Assembly: GCF_002091635.1 (NCBI RefSeq)
Contig: NZ_BDAC01000014.1
Coordinates: forward strand, 108,393 to 172,392
Length of the DNA stretch: 64,000 bases
Direction: 5' to 3'
Source: Pseudomonas indica NBRC 103045
GTDB taxonomy: Bacteria; Pseudomonadota; Gammaproteobacteria; Pseudomonadales; Pseudomonadaceae
This document shows positions 10,810 through 20,423 of this stretch, piece by piece (the stretch's first letter is position 1; every line of letters starts with the position of its first letter). A program made the position numbers and the translations under genes. The notes beneath the pieces were generated by a model. It was given only the letters and a program-made list of their open reading frames with translations, had not been told where the DNA came from and did no database searches.

Positions 10810-11184
10810 ATGAAACAGCCTTTCAACAAATTGGCCTTCGCCACTGTTGCTGCTACTGCCCTGAGCCTGTCGCTGAGTCATGTCGCGTTTGCGCAGTCGG
10901 ACGAATCGCCTCGCGCTCAGCCGGCCGTGTTGGCCGCCAACGAGACCATCGAAAAGGCCGAAGATGCGGTCTCCGATACCTGGATTACCAGCAAAGTGAA
11001 GTCTGCGTTCATCGCCGACAGCAGCTTGAGCGGTATGGATATCAAGGTTGAAACCAAGCAGGGCGTCGTTTCCCTGTCCGGCGTGGTCGGCAGCGATGCC
11101 GAGCGCGATCTGGCCATCGAGAAGGCCAAGAGCATCAAGGGCGTCGTCGATGTCGCCGCCGATGGCCTGAAGACCGCCGATTGA
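10810..11184 (+). CDS. BON-domain periplasmic protein (OsmY-like)
   Basis: The 124-aa protein has a Sec signal peptide ending near HVAFA-Q (residue 29) and one BON domain ([20 protein letters not shown], then [24 protein letters not shown] and VVDVAADG). BON proteins are usually stress-induced periplasmic or envelope-associated factors. An AT-rich stretch before the gene (10,680-10,720) probably holds its promoter. It is followed 44 bp later by a CsbD gene, another stress-associated family. Confidence 0.88.
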   Translation: MKQPFNKLAFATVAATALSLSLSHVAFAQSDESPRAQPAVLAANETIEKAEDAVSDTWITSKVKSAFIADSSLSGMDIKVETKQGVVSLSGVVGSDAERDLAIEKAKSIKGVVDVAADGLKTAD

Positions 11185-11228
11185 CCGGAGTCCCGGCAGG
11201 GCCAACTGCCGCAGGACGAGGAGGAACC

Positions 11229-11426
11229 ATGAACGCCGATGTCATTCAAGGCAAATGGAAACAATTGACGGGCCGCATCAAGGAGCGATGGGGCAATCTC
11301 ACCGACGATGATCTGGATGTCGCTGAAGGACACAGCGATTATCTGGTCGGCAAACTGCAGGAACGCTACGGCTGGAGCAAGGAGCGCGCTCAGGACGAGT
11401 TGCGCGACTTCAGTAGCCGCCTGTAG
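11229..11426 (+). CDS. CsbD-family stress protein
   Basis: The 65-aa hydrophilic protein matches the CsbD/YjbJ pattern: [33 protein letters not shown] and [12 protein letters not shown]. The molecular role of the family is unclear; members are often under general stress control. The ATG at 11229 has a strong SD (GAGGAGG) 6 nt upstream. It probably shares a transcript with the BON gene. Confidence 0.92.
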   Translation: MNADVIQGKWKQLTGRIKERWGNLTDDDLDVAEGHSDYLVGKLQERYGWSKERAQDELRDFSSRL

Positions 11427-11520
11427 GCGCTTTCCAGTAGGGCGGACCAGGTTGCGGTCGCTGTTTCATGGCCGGTGTCCTCAACCGGTCCGTTCTACGT
11501 CTTCCGATAGGAAAGCAGGC

Positions 11521-11549
11521 GAAGCCCCGGCCCCGCAGGTCGGGGCTTC
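11521..11549. terminator. Bidirectional-type hairpin between convergent genes
   Basis: GAAGCCCCG (11521-11529) pairs with CGGGGCTTC (11541-11549). It lies between the csbD-like gene (+) and the rhomboid gene (-), ending six bases before the rhomboid stop. There is no clear T-run on either side. Confidence 0.5.
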
Positions 11550-11554
11550 GTCGT

Positions 11555-13006
11555 TCAACGGGCCAGATGCTGCTGGTAGAGGGTGATTTGGCGGGTCTGT
11601 TCGGCTTCGGGATAGACGCTTCGGAGAAACTGGCCCAGCTCGGCGATGCCGCGCAGGTCTTTGCGCTGGCCCAGCAGCTTGGCCAATTGCAGCGTCAGCA
11701 GTGGGAGCTGGCTCGGATGGCGGGAATGCTGGCACAGCCGGCGCCAGGCGGCGAGGGCACGGGGGCCATCGGCGCCCCGTAGCAATCCCTGAAGGAGATG
11801 AAGCTGCACGCCAGGATGTCGTAGCAGGCGCTGTTCCGGTACCTGGCTGTCGTCGCCCAGACGCTGCAACAAGGGAAGGCCAGTGCCGGGCGGCAAGGCG
11901 AAAACCTGCTTGAGTAGGGCGGTCATGAGGGCCGCGTCCTGCCGACTCTTGGCAACCGGATAGAGTCTCTCCAACAGCTCTTGCCGACCCGGATAGCGGC
12001 TCAGCAGATCGAGACCGCGAGAGGCGGCCTGCTCCAGAGCGAAACGGCCGATCGCCTGATCCAGTGCGGCGAGTTCCCGCTTGAAGGGCGCGTCGGGGTC
12101 TTCCTTGTGCAGATAGGCTTCGTCGACCTTCAGTCGGCCGACCAGACGCGGCAGCCAGATCGACAGGAAGCCAGCTCCCAGGCCGCCGAGGTGTGCGTAG
12201 TAGTTGACGTTGTCGTCGGCCAGCAGCAGGCCGTACAGCTCCTTGCCCATCCAGACCGGCAGAATCCACAGCGCCGGTGCGCGGAAGTAGCCGAACATCG
12301 GCCCGAGCCAGTAGAAGAAGTTGATCCGGCGCAGGCCATAGACGCCGAGGTACATGCCCATCAACCCGGAGATCGCCCCCGAGGCGCCGACTCCGGTGAC
12401 CCACACCGGGTCCATGACCCACCAGAGCAGATGCGAGGCGACGCCGCTGAGCAGGTAAAGGCCGAGGTAGAGCCAGCGGCCCAGGGCGATTTCCAGGGCG
12501 AAACCAAAGATGAACAGGAAGATCATGTTACCCAGCAGGTGATCGAAGCTGCCGTGCAGGAACATGGCGCCGAACAAGCCCTGGACGCTGAACTTCGCCG
12601 GGATGAAGCCGAAGCGCATGCTGCTGACTTTGTCGCGTTCGGCTTCGACTTTCCGGCGTGCGGCCTGCCAGTCGGTATCGGCTTGGTAGGCCGGCTCGTG
12701 ATGCAGGCGGTTTTCGAACTGCAGGTCACTGAGGATCAGGCCGGCGAGGTCACTCCGACGCATGGCGGCGAGGGCGCGCTGCTCGTCCGCTTCCAGTTTG
12801 CGACGGGAGCCGAAGTCGTCGAGAAAAAGGGTCCGCTCGCGATTGAGCAGACCAGCGTCGAGATACGCCTCGATGGCTGTTTCCCAGCGCTGCTCGTCAC
12901 CGCCCTGGTAGCCGAAATAGATCAGCACGTTGAGCAGGATCAGCAGCAGGGTCATGACTGGCGGTTTCTTCCAGTCGAGCGGGTGTTCTGCGGGGAGGAT
13001 GAGCAC
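11555..13006 (-). CDS. Rhomboid-family intramembrane serine protease
   Basis: Rhomboids cleave substrates within the inner membrane. The 483-aa protein has a first membrane segment (about 17-33), a soluble loop, then the six-helix core: HGSFDHLLGN near 151-160, the catalytic GASG (Ser209) and the catalytic His in AHLGG (His272). About 190 soluble residues follow the core and resemble helical repeats; their role is unknown. The start is GTG. The minus-strand genes downstream of DUF748 and DUF2845 are closely packed, so they may form one unit. Confidence 0.9.
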   Translation of the reverse strand: MLILPAEHPLDWKKPPVMTLLLILLNVLIYFGYQGGDEQRWETAIEAYLDAGLLNRERTLFLDDFGSRRKLEADEQRALAAMRRSDLAGLILSDLQFENRLHHEPAYQADTDWQAARRKVEAERDKVSSMRFGFIPAKFSVQGLFGAMFLHGSFDHLLGNMIFLFIFGFALEIALGRWLYLGLYLLSGVASHLLWWVMDPVWVTGVGASGAISGLMGMYLGVYGLRRINFFYWLGPMFGYFRAPALWILPVWMGKELYGLLLADDNVNYYAHLGGLGAGFLSIWLPRLVGRLKVDEAYLHKEDPDAPFKRELAALDQAIGRFALEQAASRGLDLLSRYPGRQELLERLYPVAKSRQDAALMTALLKQVFALPPGTGLPLLQRLGDDSQVPEQRLLRHPGVQLHLLQGLLRGADGPRALAAWRRLCQHSRHPSQLPLLTLQLAKLLGQRKDLRGIAELGQFLRSVYPEAEQTRQITLYQQHLAR

Positions 13007-13027
13007 GGGACGTCCTTGTGCGGTCGA

Positions 13028-13330
13028 TCAGTTGCCGCGCTTGCTGTCGATCTTCACCAGCCGGTTGGCCTCGAAGCGCAGGTAGTGGTACATGCCATTG
13101 CGCGGGCCATAGACCCATTCTTCGACCGGCACCTCCTGTCGGTAGCCGTAGTCGTCGAGTTTTTCGCGATAGCCGAGGAAGGCCGTACTGGCCGGTTCGC
13201 CGCATTTGCTACGGACTTCACTGGTGGTGTCGTCAAGGCTGATCAGGTTGCTATCGCAGCGCAGCGTGGAGGAGGCATGGGCGCTGCCTGCCAACAGGAG
13301 CAGGGCGAGAAGGCAAAAGCGGATGTTCAC
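13028..13330 (-). CDS. DUF2845 secreted protein, copy 1
   Basis: The 100-aa protein has a signal peptide ending at SAHA-S (about residue 19). The mature part follows the DUF2845 pattern: LRCDSNLISLDDT, VRSKCGEPA and EWVYGPRNGMYHYLRFEANRL, with two cysteines likely to be disulfide-bonded in the periplasm. The start is GTG. It is a paralogue of the adjacent gene at 13388-13681. Confidence 0.85.
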   Translation of the reverse strand: MNIRFCLLALLLLAGSAHASSTLRCDSNLISLDDTTSEVRSKCGEPASTAFLGYREKLDDYGYRQEVPVEEWVYGPRNGMYHYLRFEANRLVKIDSKRGN

Positions 13331-13387
13331 GAAAGCGTCCCTGGCGGTGCATGACGGGCGCCAGCCTACACCGGCGCCGTCGCACTG

Positions 13388-13681
13388 TCAGCGGCTGCGC
13401 CGGGTTTCGATGCGGATCAGGCGGTTTCCTTCGAAGGTCAGGATGTACAGCATGCCGTTGTTCGGGCCGTAGGCCCATTCTTCCATCTTGAACTCGCGGC
13501 GATCGTATTCGCCCAGCGTATAGCCGACCAGATCGCGATGCGCCGGCTCGCCGCACTTTTGCTGTACTTCGAAAGCCCGGTCGCCGAGGCTGACCAGTTT
13601 GCTGCCGCAGCGCATGGTCTCGGCTTGGGCGGGGGCGGCGACCAGCACCAGCAGGCAGAGGAAGAAAGCGCGTTGCATCAT
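13388..13681 (-). CDS. DUF2845 secreted protein, copy 2
   Basis: The 97-aa protein has a signal peptide ending at PAQA-E, then MRCGSKLVSLGDRAFEVQQKCGEPA and EWAYGPNNGMLYILTFEGNRL. Its layout is identical to the neighbouring copy, which points to tandem duplication. Two ATGs lie at 13681 and 13678, and a GTG at 13690 overlaps the upstream stop; I chose 13681. Confidence 0.83.
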   Translation of the reverse strand: MMQRAFFLCLLVLVAAPAQAETMRCGSKLVSLGDRAFEVQQKCGEPAHRDLVGYTLGEYDRREFKMEEWAYGPNNGMLYILTFEGNRLIRIETRRSR

Positions 13682-13682
13682 G

Positions 13683-16586
13683 TCATTCACTGTCCAGGTG
13701 TAGAGGGGTGGAAACCCGTCCGTCAGTTTCCGCTTCGCCGGTGCTCACGTCGAGCAGGTAGATGCGTTCGTCCTCCAGCCCACCCTGGTCCACCAGGTAT
13801 TCCTTGATATGAGAGGCCCGGGCCTGAGCCAACTGCCGCAACAGCAACTGGCTCTGGCTCCAGGAGGCGAGGACGCCATCGCGCAACCGGCGCGCACGTT
13901 CTTCGCTGTCCAGCTCAGCCCATTCGGCTGGGGGCTGCTGTTTCAGGCGGGCACGGTAGATGCCCTCCAGCAACGGGCCCTTTTCATCTTCCGGAACGAC
14001 CAACTGGTCGGCATCGGCGGGCACCTTGTCGCCGCGCCGCTGGAGAACTTTGTAATAGGTGCTGCGGTATTCCCGCTCCAGACGCTGTTCAGCCAGGTGT
14101 GGCCCATCGCTGGCTATAGCGCTCAAGCCTTCGACTTCCAGGCGCAACGCCGGCCGCTTTTTCAAGGCATCGGCCAAGGTGTCCAGCGTCTTGCGAGCTT
14201 CGTCGTCCAGTGCCGGGCTGCCGGCGGCGAAGCTGACCTGGCTGAGGTCTGCGTCGCTGCCGCCGACCAGCCCGGCGACGAACTTGAACGGTGCCTGGGC
14301 CGCTCGCAGCACCAGATTGCGCAGGGTCTGCCAGACGATCGGCATGACCCGGAACTGAGGATTGTTGAGGTCGCCCTTGACCGGCAGGGCAATATCGATC
14401 TTGCCTTCGGTGTCTTTCAGCAGCGCAACGGCGAGGCGCACCGGCAGGTCCACTGCGTCGGGGCTGTCGACCCGCTCACCGAGCTGCAGTTGCTCCAGCA
14501 CCACGCGGTTTTCGGCGTTCAGTTGGCCTTTCTCGATGCGGTAATGCAGGTCCAGGTTGAGGCGGCCCTTGCGGATGCGGTAGCCGGCGAACTTGCCGGA
14601 ATAGGGCGTCAAGGTAGTCAGTTCGACCCGCTTGAAGCTGGTCTGGATGTCCAGCTTCTCCAGCGGATCGAACGGCGTCAGGCTGCCCTGGATGCTCACC
14701 GGGGCGTAGCGATCCACCCGGCCCTTCACCTCGACCTTCGCGGGCAGCGACTGGCGGTTGTCGAGGGTGCCGATGCGGCCGTTGAGCTGCTGGATCGCCG
14801 TGGCAAAACTCGGGGTCAGGCTGAAGTCGGCGAAGTTGGCCGAACCGTCGGCAATGACGATCTCACCGATGCGAATGCCCAGGGGCTTTGCCGGCGATGG
14901 CTGAGTCGCCACCGCGTTCGCCGGGGCCGGGCTGTCCGGCTGCGGGATCAGCAGCTCCTTGACGTTAGTGCTGAGGTCTTCGTTGATGATGAAACGCGCA
15001 TAGGGCTGGGCCAGGTCCACCTTGGCGATGGTGAGCTGGTCACCGTGGCGATAGTCCAGCCCTTCGAGGGACAGTTGGCGCCATTTGAGGAAGTCGCGTT
15101 CTTTCACCGTGTCCAGGGTGTGCAACTGGTGAACTTCGGCCCGTCCGGTGACGCTGAAGGCCAGCGGTTCGGTGCTTTTCAGGTCGACGTTCAGGTCGCT
15201 GCCGAGCAGGCCGCTGCGCAGTTCCAGGCGAACGAATGGTGCCAGGTAGGCCTGGGCGATACGCAGGTCGATATCACGGGTGGAAACCTTGAGCTGGGCG
15301 CTCACCGGGCTCAATCGGACGTTGCCTTCCGCCTGGAGCTGGCCCTGGCGACCGAGGCCGGTATCCAGCTTGAGGGCGAACGGCGATTGCCCGAGGCTAT
15401 CGAAATCGCGCACATCGACGTTGAGCGGGCCGAGGTCGAGCGTGACCTCGTCCTTGGGCACCCGGTCGGCCAAATGAGCGCGGTAGTTGCGTAACTGGGC
15501 ATCGCGCAGCAGCACCTGCCAGGGCTTGCCGGGTTCATTGGCTGGCGTGCCGTTGGCCTCGGCGGGAGCGGTCTTTCCGGGGCGGTCGGCAAACAGCTTC
15601 TGCCAGTCCAATTGTCCATCGGCTTCGCGGGCGGCCCAGGTTTCCAGGCCCTGGCTGCGGACCTGGCCGATCACCACCTGCTGCTTCGCCAGATCCACCG
15701 AGGTCTGGGCCACGTCCAGGCGCTCCAGGCGCAGCAGTGGACGGTCGTCCGCCGTCTTGATGGCGAAGGGGGCCAGGGCTAGCTGGAGGTTATCCAACCG
15801 CGCCTGGGTGGTTTTGGCGAGGTTCACCCGGTAGTCCGTGCTCAGGCTGAGCGTGCCCTTTTCCAGCGCAAGGGGAACGGCATCCTGCACGTAGGGCCAG
15901 AAACCCTTCATGTCGAGATCGGTCACCTTGAGCGCGCCGCTGGAGGCCAGCGGAACGAGGCTGATCTGACCCTTCCAGTCGATCCGCCCACCGCGCGGAC
16001 CGGTAGCGACCAAGGTCATGTCGGCGTTGTCGTCGGGCAGCGTGCTGAGGTTATGCAGCTCGAAATCCAGCGAATCGTAGAGGAATTCGATGGGCTCGCT
16101 CGGGCGCAGGTCCTGGAAATGCAGGCGCCCGCGTGCCAGTTGGATGCGGCCGACCCGCAACGGGAAGGGTTCCGACGCCGGTTCTTCGGCCTTGGGTTCG
16201 GTGCCGGCGGGCAAGACGAACAGTTGCATCAGGTTCAGGCGGCCGTCCTTGGCGAACAGGACATCGGCGCTCAGGCTGTCCAGTTCGATGTCCGCCAGGT
16301 GCAGGGCGCCGCTCCAGAGGCTGTCTGCCTGCAAATTCAGGTACAGGCGCTGGAATGCCAGGGGTTCGCTGCCGGCTTCGCCGATGCGCAGGCCCCAGAG
16401 GGTCAACTCCAGGCTGAATGGATTGAACTCCAGACGCTCCAGCCGGCTGGGTACGCTGGCGTACTGGGCCAATTGCTGGTTGATCAGGTGCAGCGCCACC
16501 CCGGGCAGGATCAGAAAGCCGATCAGGCTGTACAGCAGGACGGCGATCACCAGTCCGCCGAGGGTGCGTTTCAATCCTTTGGTCAT
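13683..16586 (-). CDS. DUF748 (AsmA-like) envelope protein
   Basis: The 967-aa protein has one N-terminal membrane anchor (VIAVLLYSLIGFLILPGVAL), then a very long periplasmic region of repeated AsmA-type beta elements (LNLQADSLWSGALHLADIELDS, LGIRIGEIVIADGSANFADFSL). Its C-terminal 200 residues resemble an OmpA-like peptidoglycan-binding fold. AsmA-like proteins are implicated in bridging the periplasm for lipid transport, but no role is shown here. The ATG at 16586 directly precedes the anchor; a GTG at 16631 would add 15 residues. Confidence 0.88.
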   Translation of the reverse strand: MTKGLKRTLGGLVIAVLLYSLIGFLILPGVALHLINQQLAQYASVPSRLERLEFNPFSLELTLWGLRIGEAGSEPLAFQRLYLNLQADSLWSGALHLADIELDSLSADVLFAKDGRLNLMQLFVLPAGTEPKAEEPASEPFPLRVGRIQLARGRLHFQDLRPSEPIEFLYDSLDFELHNLSTLPDDNADMTLVATGPRGGRIDWKGQISLVPLASSGALKVTDLDMKGFWPYVQDAVPLALEKGTLSLSTDYRVNLAKTTQARLDNLQLALAPFAIKTADDRPLLRLERLDVAQTSVDLAKQQVVIGQVRSQGLETWAAREADGQLDWQKLFADRPGKTAPAEANGTPANEPGKPWQVLLRDAQLRNYRAHLADRVPKDEVTLDLGPLNVDVRDFDSLGQSPFALKLDTGLGRQGQLQAEGNVRLSPVSAQLKVSTRDIDLRIAQAYLAPFVRLELRSGLLGSDLNVDLKSTEPLAFSVTGRAEVHQLHTLDTVKERDFLKWRQLSLEGLDYRHGDQLTIAKVDLAQPYARFIINEDLSTNVKELLIPQPDSPAPANAVATQPSPAKPLGIRIGEIVIADGSANFADFSLTPSFATAIQQLNGRIGTLDNRQSLPAKVEVKGRVDRYAPVSIQGSLTPFDPLEKLDIQTSFKRVELTTLTPYSGKFAGYRIRKGRLNLDLHYRIEKGQLNAENRVVLEQLQLGERVDSPDAVDLPVRLAVALLKDTEGKIDIALPVKGDLNNPQFRVMPIVWQTLRNLVLRAAQAPFKFVAGLVGGSDADLSQVSFAAGSPALDDEARKTLDTLADALKKRPALRLEVEGLSAIASDGPHLAEQRLEREYRSTYYKVLQRRGDKVPADADQLVVPEDEKGPLLEGIYRARLKQQPPAEWAELDSEERARRLRDGVLASWSQSQLLLRQLAQARASHIKEYLVDQGGLEDERIYLLDVSTGEAETDGRVSTPLHLDSE

Positions 16587-16676
16587 AAGCGACGTCAACC
16601 ATCCGCCGAAAAAGTGCTTGGAGTATGGCACGGACGTCAGGTTCCTTTGTGTGACGACCTCCCTTTCGCGTCGCGC

Positions 16677-17693
16677 TCAGAAGCGCAGAACCAAGGTCTT
16701 CAAGGGCGGCTTGCCATCCTGCGAGGGGAAGTCGGCGGCGGGCGCCAGCACCTCCCATTCCCGGGCCGTGCGACCCTGCTTGGCGGCACAGCGCAGCACC
16801 TGGTCGCGCCACTCGGCCAGCGGGACTTTCGCCAGGTTGTTGCAGCAGACCAGCACACCGTCGTCGGCGGTCGCGAGCAGCGCCGGTTTCAGCAGGCTCT
16901 GGTAGTCGCGCAGCAGATCGACGGTGCCGAAGGCACTTTTCGCCCAGGCTGGCGGATCGAGGAAGACCAGATCGAAGCGACGCTCATCCAGATGCGGATA
17001 GCTGGGCAGGCGCTGGCCATGGCGGCGGGAAATCGGCAACCCGGCCAACTGGCGGATCGCCGGGAAGTAGTCGGACTGGATGAAGCGCATCGGCGCCAGG
17101 TCCGGGTTGAGCGCGGCATTTTCCCGGCCGACCGCCAGGTTGCCCTCGGCGAAGTCCAGGTTCCAGACCTCGCGCGCACCGCCTGCCGCGGCGCAGAGAC
17201 CGACGCCGCAGGTATAGGCGAACAGGTTGAGCACCGAGCGGCCTGCGCTGTTCGCCTTGACCCAGCCGCGTGCGTTGCGCAGATCGAGGAAGAGCAGCGG
17301 GTCCTGTCCGGCGTGCCGCCCGCGCACCCGATAATTCAGGCCCCACTCATGGCCGACGAGGTCGTCCAGGGCCTCGGCGTCCGCTCGATGGCTGGTGGCG
17401 CTGCGGTCGATCCGTGAGTTGCCGCCGGAGCGGTCGTTGTAGACCAGCAACAGCTTGTCGCCGAGGAATTCAGCGACGATGGCCTCCAGTTCGGGCAGCC
17501 GGGCCTGATCGAGCGGTTGATGGAAACTCTGCACCAGCAACTGCGGGCCGTAGCGGTCGAGGGTGAGGCCGGGCTCGCCCTCCTGGCTGCCATGGAACAG
17601 GCGGTAGCAGTCGGTGCCCTGGGCGTGCAGATCGGTCAGCAGGTCGCGGCGGGCGGCGAGGGCGGCGCGAAGCGCCTGATTCAAGGAGGGCAT
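16677..17693 (-). CDS. RlmI-like class I SAM-dependent methyltransferase
   Basis: The 338-aa protein resembles the RlmI/RlmK family of rRNA cytosine-C5 methyltransferases. It has VLNLFAYTCGVGLCAAAGGA (SAM binding), NLDFAEGNLAVGRENA (acidic ribose-binding residue) and FLDPPAWAKSAFG (catalytic-type DPP motif). The N-terminal PUA domain of true RlmI is absent. The exact RNA target cannot be read from the sequence. Confidence 0.85.
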   Translation of the reverse strand: MPSLNQALRAALAARRDLLTDLHAQGTDCYRLFHGSQEGEPGLTLDRYGPQLLVQSFHQPLDQARLPELEAIVAEFLGDKLLLVYNDRSGGNSRIDRSATSHRADAEALDDLVGHEWGLNYRVRGRHAGQDPLLFLDLRNARGWVKANSAGRSVLNLFAYTCGVGLCAAAGGAREVWNLDFAEGNLAVGRENAALNPDLAPMRFIQSDYFPAIRQLAGLPISRRHGQRLPSYPHLDERRFDLVFLDPPAWAKSAFGTVDLLRDYQSLLKPALLATADDGVLVCCNNLAKVPLAEWRDQVLRCAAKQGRTAREWEVLAPAADFPSQDGKPPLKTLVLRF

Positions 17694-17761
17694 GCGCTTC
17701 GCCTCGGAAAAAGGGGGCGTGCAGTCTAACAGGGGAACGGCGCCCGGTTCGGCACCTGCGC

Positions 17762-18310
17762 TCAGGGCAGTGGGGCGAAAGGCGAGCCGCCGTCGACGGT
17801 CTGCAGTTCGATCAGGTAGTTGCGGAAAATCTGGCCAAGCACCTGACTGGCGATATCCAGCTCGTTGCGGCGCATCTGCGCGGCTACCCGGTCGGCCACG
17901 TCCATGGCTTCATCGGAACCGTTCACCGCGGCCATCTTCAGCACGATGTACGCCTGCACATTGTTGGCCGGCACACCTTCGCCGCGGAAGAACATGTTGC
18001 CGAGACGCAACTGTGCGTCGGCGTGCCCCTTGAGCGAGGCCTGTTCGAACCAGTTCAGCGCCTGGTCGAGGTCCCGTGGTGTCTGCTTGCCTTCGTAGAA
18101 GAACAGGCCGAGTTCGTACTGCGCCTGGCTATCGCCGCTCCTGGCCAGGTCCTGGCAGGCGGCGAGGGCTTCCGGCAGGTCTTCGGGCAGCGTGTTCAGG
18201 GCGCAGCGACCACTTGCCGGGATCAGCAGGGAATTGCCGCCCGCCGATGCGAGCGGTGACAAAAGAAGCAACAGGCAGCCCAGTGTCAGGGTGCGGCCGG
18301 TGCGGTTCAT
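17762..18310 (-). CDS. Sel1-repeat secreted protein
   Basis: The 182-aa protein has a signal peptide (cleavage near LASA-G, residue 23) and about two Sel1-like repeats (AQYELGLFFYEGKQTPRDLDQALNWFEQAS, AQLRLGNMFFRGEGVPANNVQAYIVLKMAA). Sel1 repeats mediate protein-protein contacts, so a periplasmic scaffold role is possible. It lies just downstream of a membrane protein gene and hemL on the same strand. Confidence 0.87.
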   Translation of the reverse strand: MNRTGRTLTLGCLLLLLSPLASAGGNSLLIPASGRCALNTLPEDLPEALAACQDLARSGDSQAQYELGLFFYEGKQTPRDLDQALNWFEQASLKGHADAQLRLGNMFFRGEGVPANNVQAYIVLKMAAVNGSDEAMDVADRVAAQMRRNELDIASQVLGQIFRNYLIELQTVDGGSPFAPLP

Positions 18311-18401
18311 GGGGATCGAAGCGCCTCAGGGTCAGGGCGGGCGATGGGCCCGGCCGGCGAAACGCGCCAGCCGTCACATTATGAAATAAGGCGATGCTTC
18401 C

Positions 18402-19052
18402 TTACAAAGCCTTTACCGGCCTTTTTGCCGCATCGGCACCGGGAAGCGACGACAGCAACCAAGCCAGCAGCGGATAGGCGACCGCAAGCAACAGGTGGAA
18501 CAGGTCGACGCGGCGCAGCGGGCCGAGGACGCCCGACGTGCCGACCGCCAGCCCGGCCAGGAGGAACAGGCCGCTGACCAAGGCTCCGGCGAGCACGGGG
18601 GCACGGCGCGGCCACTGGATCGCGCCGGTATAGAGGATTAGCAGCAGGCTGGCCAGATTGAGCAGGAGACGATAGTCCTCCAGCAGATTCATTCGCCGCG
18701 CCAGCTCGAAGAACACACACAGGCCGAGAACCAGGCGACCCCAGGCCGGACGGCTCCACGCCCAGCCACGGCCGAGGCTCAGCGCGGCGGCCCCCAGCAG
18801 CGGCAGGCCGAGGAAGGCGCTGGCCTGGCTGAGCAGGACGTGCGCTTCGCGCCAGTCCGCAGTCAGCCCGTAACGGACCGCGCCGCTGAGAGCCGCCGCC
18901 GCGGGCAACAGAAGACCGAGCAGGGCACAGAACAGCGCCGGCTGGTCGGTCTCGGCGAAGCGCGAGCGGGCCTTGCGGAGCCAGACTACCGCGCCCAGGC
19001 AGGCCAGGGCGAGCAGGGCATCGGACAAGGCCGTGCTGTATTGCATGGGCAT
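18402..19052 (-). CDS. Hypothetical inner-membrane protein
   Basis: The 216-aa protein is strongly hydrophobic, with about six or seven predicted membrane helices and short basic loops, and no motif that I recognise. It starts four bases after hemL ends, so it is probably translated from the same transcript. A role in tetrapyrrole or thiamine metabolism is suggested only by position. Confidence 0.8.
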   Translation of the reverse strand: MPMQYSTALSDALLALACLGAVVWLRKARSRFAETDQPALFCALLGLLLPAAAALSGAVRYGLTADWREAHVLLSQASAFLGLPLLGAAALSLGRGWAWSRPAWGRLVLGLCVFFELARRMNLLEDYRLLLNLASLLLILYTGAIQWPRRAPVLAGALVSGLFLLAGLAVGTSGVLGPLRRVDLFHLLLAVAYPLLAWLLSSLPGADAAKRPVKAL

Positions 19053-19056
19053 GCCG

Positions 19057-20367
19057 TCAGCGAATGGTGCTGGCCGGCGGTGCTTTCTTCAGTTCGGCGA
19101 AGGCACGTTCGGCGGCATCCAGGGTGATCTTCAACTCGGTATCGCCGTGGGCGATCGAGGTGAAGCCGGCTTCGAAGGCGCTTGGCGCCAGGTACACGCC
19201 GCCTTCCAGCATCAGATGGAAGAAACGCTTGAAGCGCTCCACGTCGCTGCCCATCACGTCGGCGAAGGTGATGATGTCGTCCGCGCCGCTGAAATACAGA
19301 CCGAACATGCCGCCGGCCTGGGTGGTGACGAAGGGGATGCCGGCCGCATCGGCGCGGTCCTGCAGGCCCTGGAGCATGCGGCTGGTGTAGGCGGTCAGCT
19401 CGGCATGGAAGCCGGGACGGCTGATCAGGCGCAGGGTGGTCAGGCCGGCGGCCATGGCCAGCGGGTTGCCCGACAGCGTGCCGGCCTGGTAGACCGGGCC
19501 GAGGGGGGCGATGAACGACATGATCTCGCGCTTGCCGCCGAAGCAGCCCACTGGCATCCCGCCGCCGATGATCTTGCCGAAGGTACTGAGGTCCGGAGTG
19601 ACGCCATAGTGGGCCTGGGCACCGCCGAGGGCGACGCGGAAGCCGGTCATCACTTCGTCGAAGATCAGCACCACGCCGTGCTGGTCGCACAGGCTGCGCA
19701 ACCCTTCGAGGAAGCCGGCAGCCGGCGGGACGCAGTTCATGTTGCCCGCCACCGGCTCGACGATGATGCACGCGACTTCACCGCTGACCTTGGCCAGGGT
19801 CTCGGCGACCGCGTCGAGGTCGTTGAACGGCAGGGTCAGGGTGTGCTGGGCGAAGGCAGCCGGCACGCCAGGGGAGCTGGGTACGCCCAGGGTCAGGGCA
19901 CCGGAGCCGGCCTTCACCAGCAGGCTGTCGGAGTGGCCGTGGTAACAGCCTTCGAACTTGATGATGCTGTCGCGGCCGGTATAGCCACGGGCCAGACGGA
20001 TGGCACTCATGGTGGCTTCGGTGCCGGAGCTGACCATGCGCACCATTTCCATCGACGGCACCAGCGAGCAGACCAATTCGGCCATCTCGGTTTCCAGCGC
20101 GGTGGGGGCACCGTAGGACAGACCGTGCTCGAGCTGGCGGCGTACCGCGTCGAGCACCTCGGGATGGCTGTGGCCGAGGATCATCGGGCCCCAGGAACCG
20201 ACGTAGTCGACGTAGCGCTTGTCATCCTCGTCGGTGACGTAGGCGCCGGCGGCATGCTTGAAGAACAGCGGTGTGCCGCCCACGCTCTTGAACGCGCGAA
20301 CCGGCGAGTTGACGCCGCCGGGGATATGCTTCTGGGCATCGGCGAAAAGGGTTTCGGAACGGGACAT
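19057..20367 (-). CDS. hemL: Glutamate-1-semialdehyde 2,1-aminomutase
   Basis: HemL is a PLP enzyme that makes 5-aminolevulinate, the first committed tetrapyrrole precursor, in the C5 pathway. The 436-aa protein shows [18 protein letters not shown], the GCYHGHSD segment, [13 protein letters not shown] and the PLP lysine in [12 protein letters not shown] (Lys265). It is a few residues longer than the usual 426-427 because of its C-terminal tail. The ATG at 20367 gives the conserved MSRSETLF N-terminus. It lies downstream of thiD-thiE. Confidence 0.97.
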   Translation of the reverse strand: MSRSETLFADAQKHIPGGVNSPVRAFKSVGGTPLFFKHAAGAYVTDEDDKRYVDYVGSWGPMILGHSHPEVLDAVRRQLEHGLSYGAPTALETEMAELVCSLVPSMEMVRMVSSGTEATMSAIRLARGYTGRDSIIKFEGCYHGHSDSLLVKAGSGALTLGVPSSPGVPAAFAQHTLTLPFNDLDAVAETLAKVSGEVACIIVEPVAGNMNCVPPAAGFLEGLRSLCDQHGVVLIFDEVMTGFRVALGGAQAHYGVTPDLSTFGKIIGGGMPVGCFGGKREIMSFIAPLGPVYQAGTLSGNPLAMAAGLTTLRLISRPGFHAELTAYTSRMLQGLQDRADAAGIPFVTTQAGGMFGLYFSGADDIITFADVMGSDVERFKRFFHLMLEGGVYLAPSAFEAGFTSIAHGDTELKITLDAAERAFAELKKAPPASTIR

Positions 20368-20423
20368 GCGGGCCTCTCGAAAGAAGGGGTGGAGGCGCTG
20401 GCGCGGCTCCACCGTGGCAGGAA

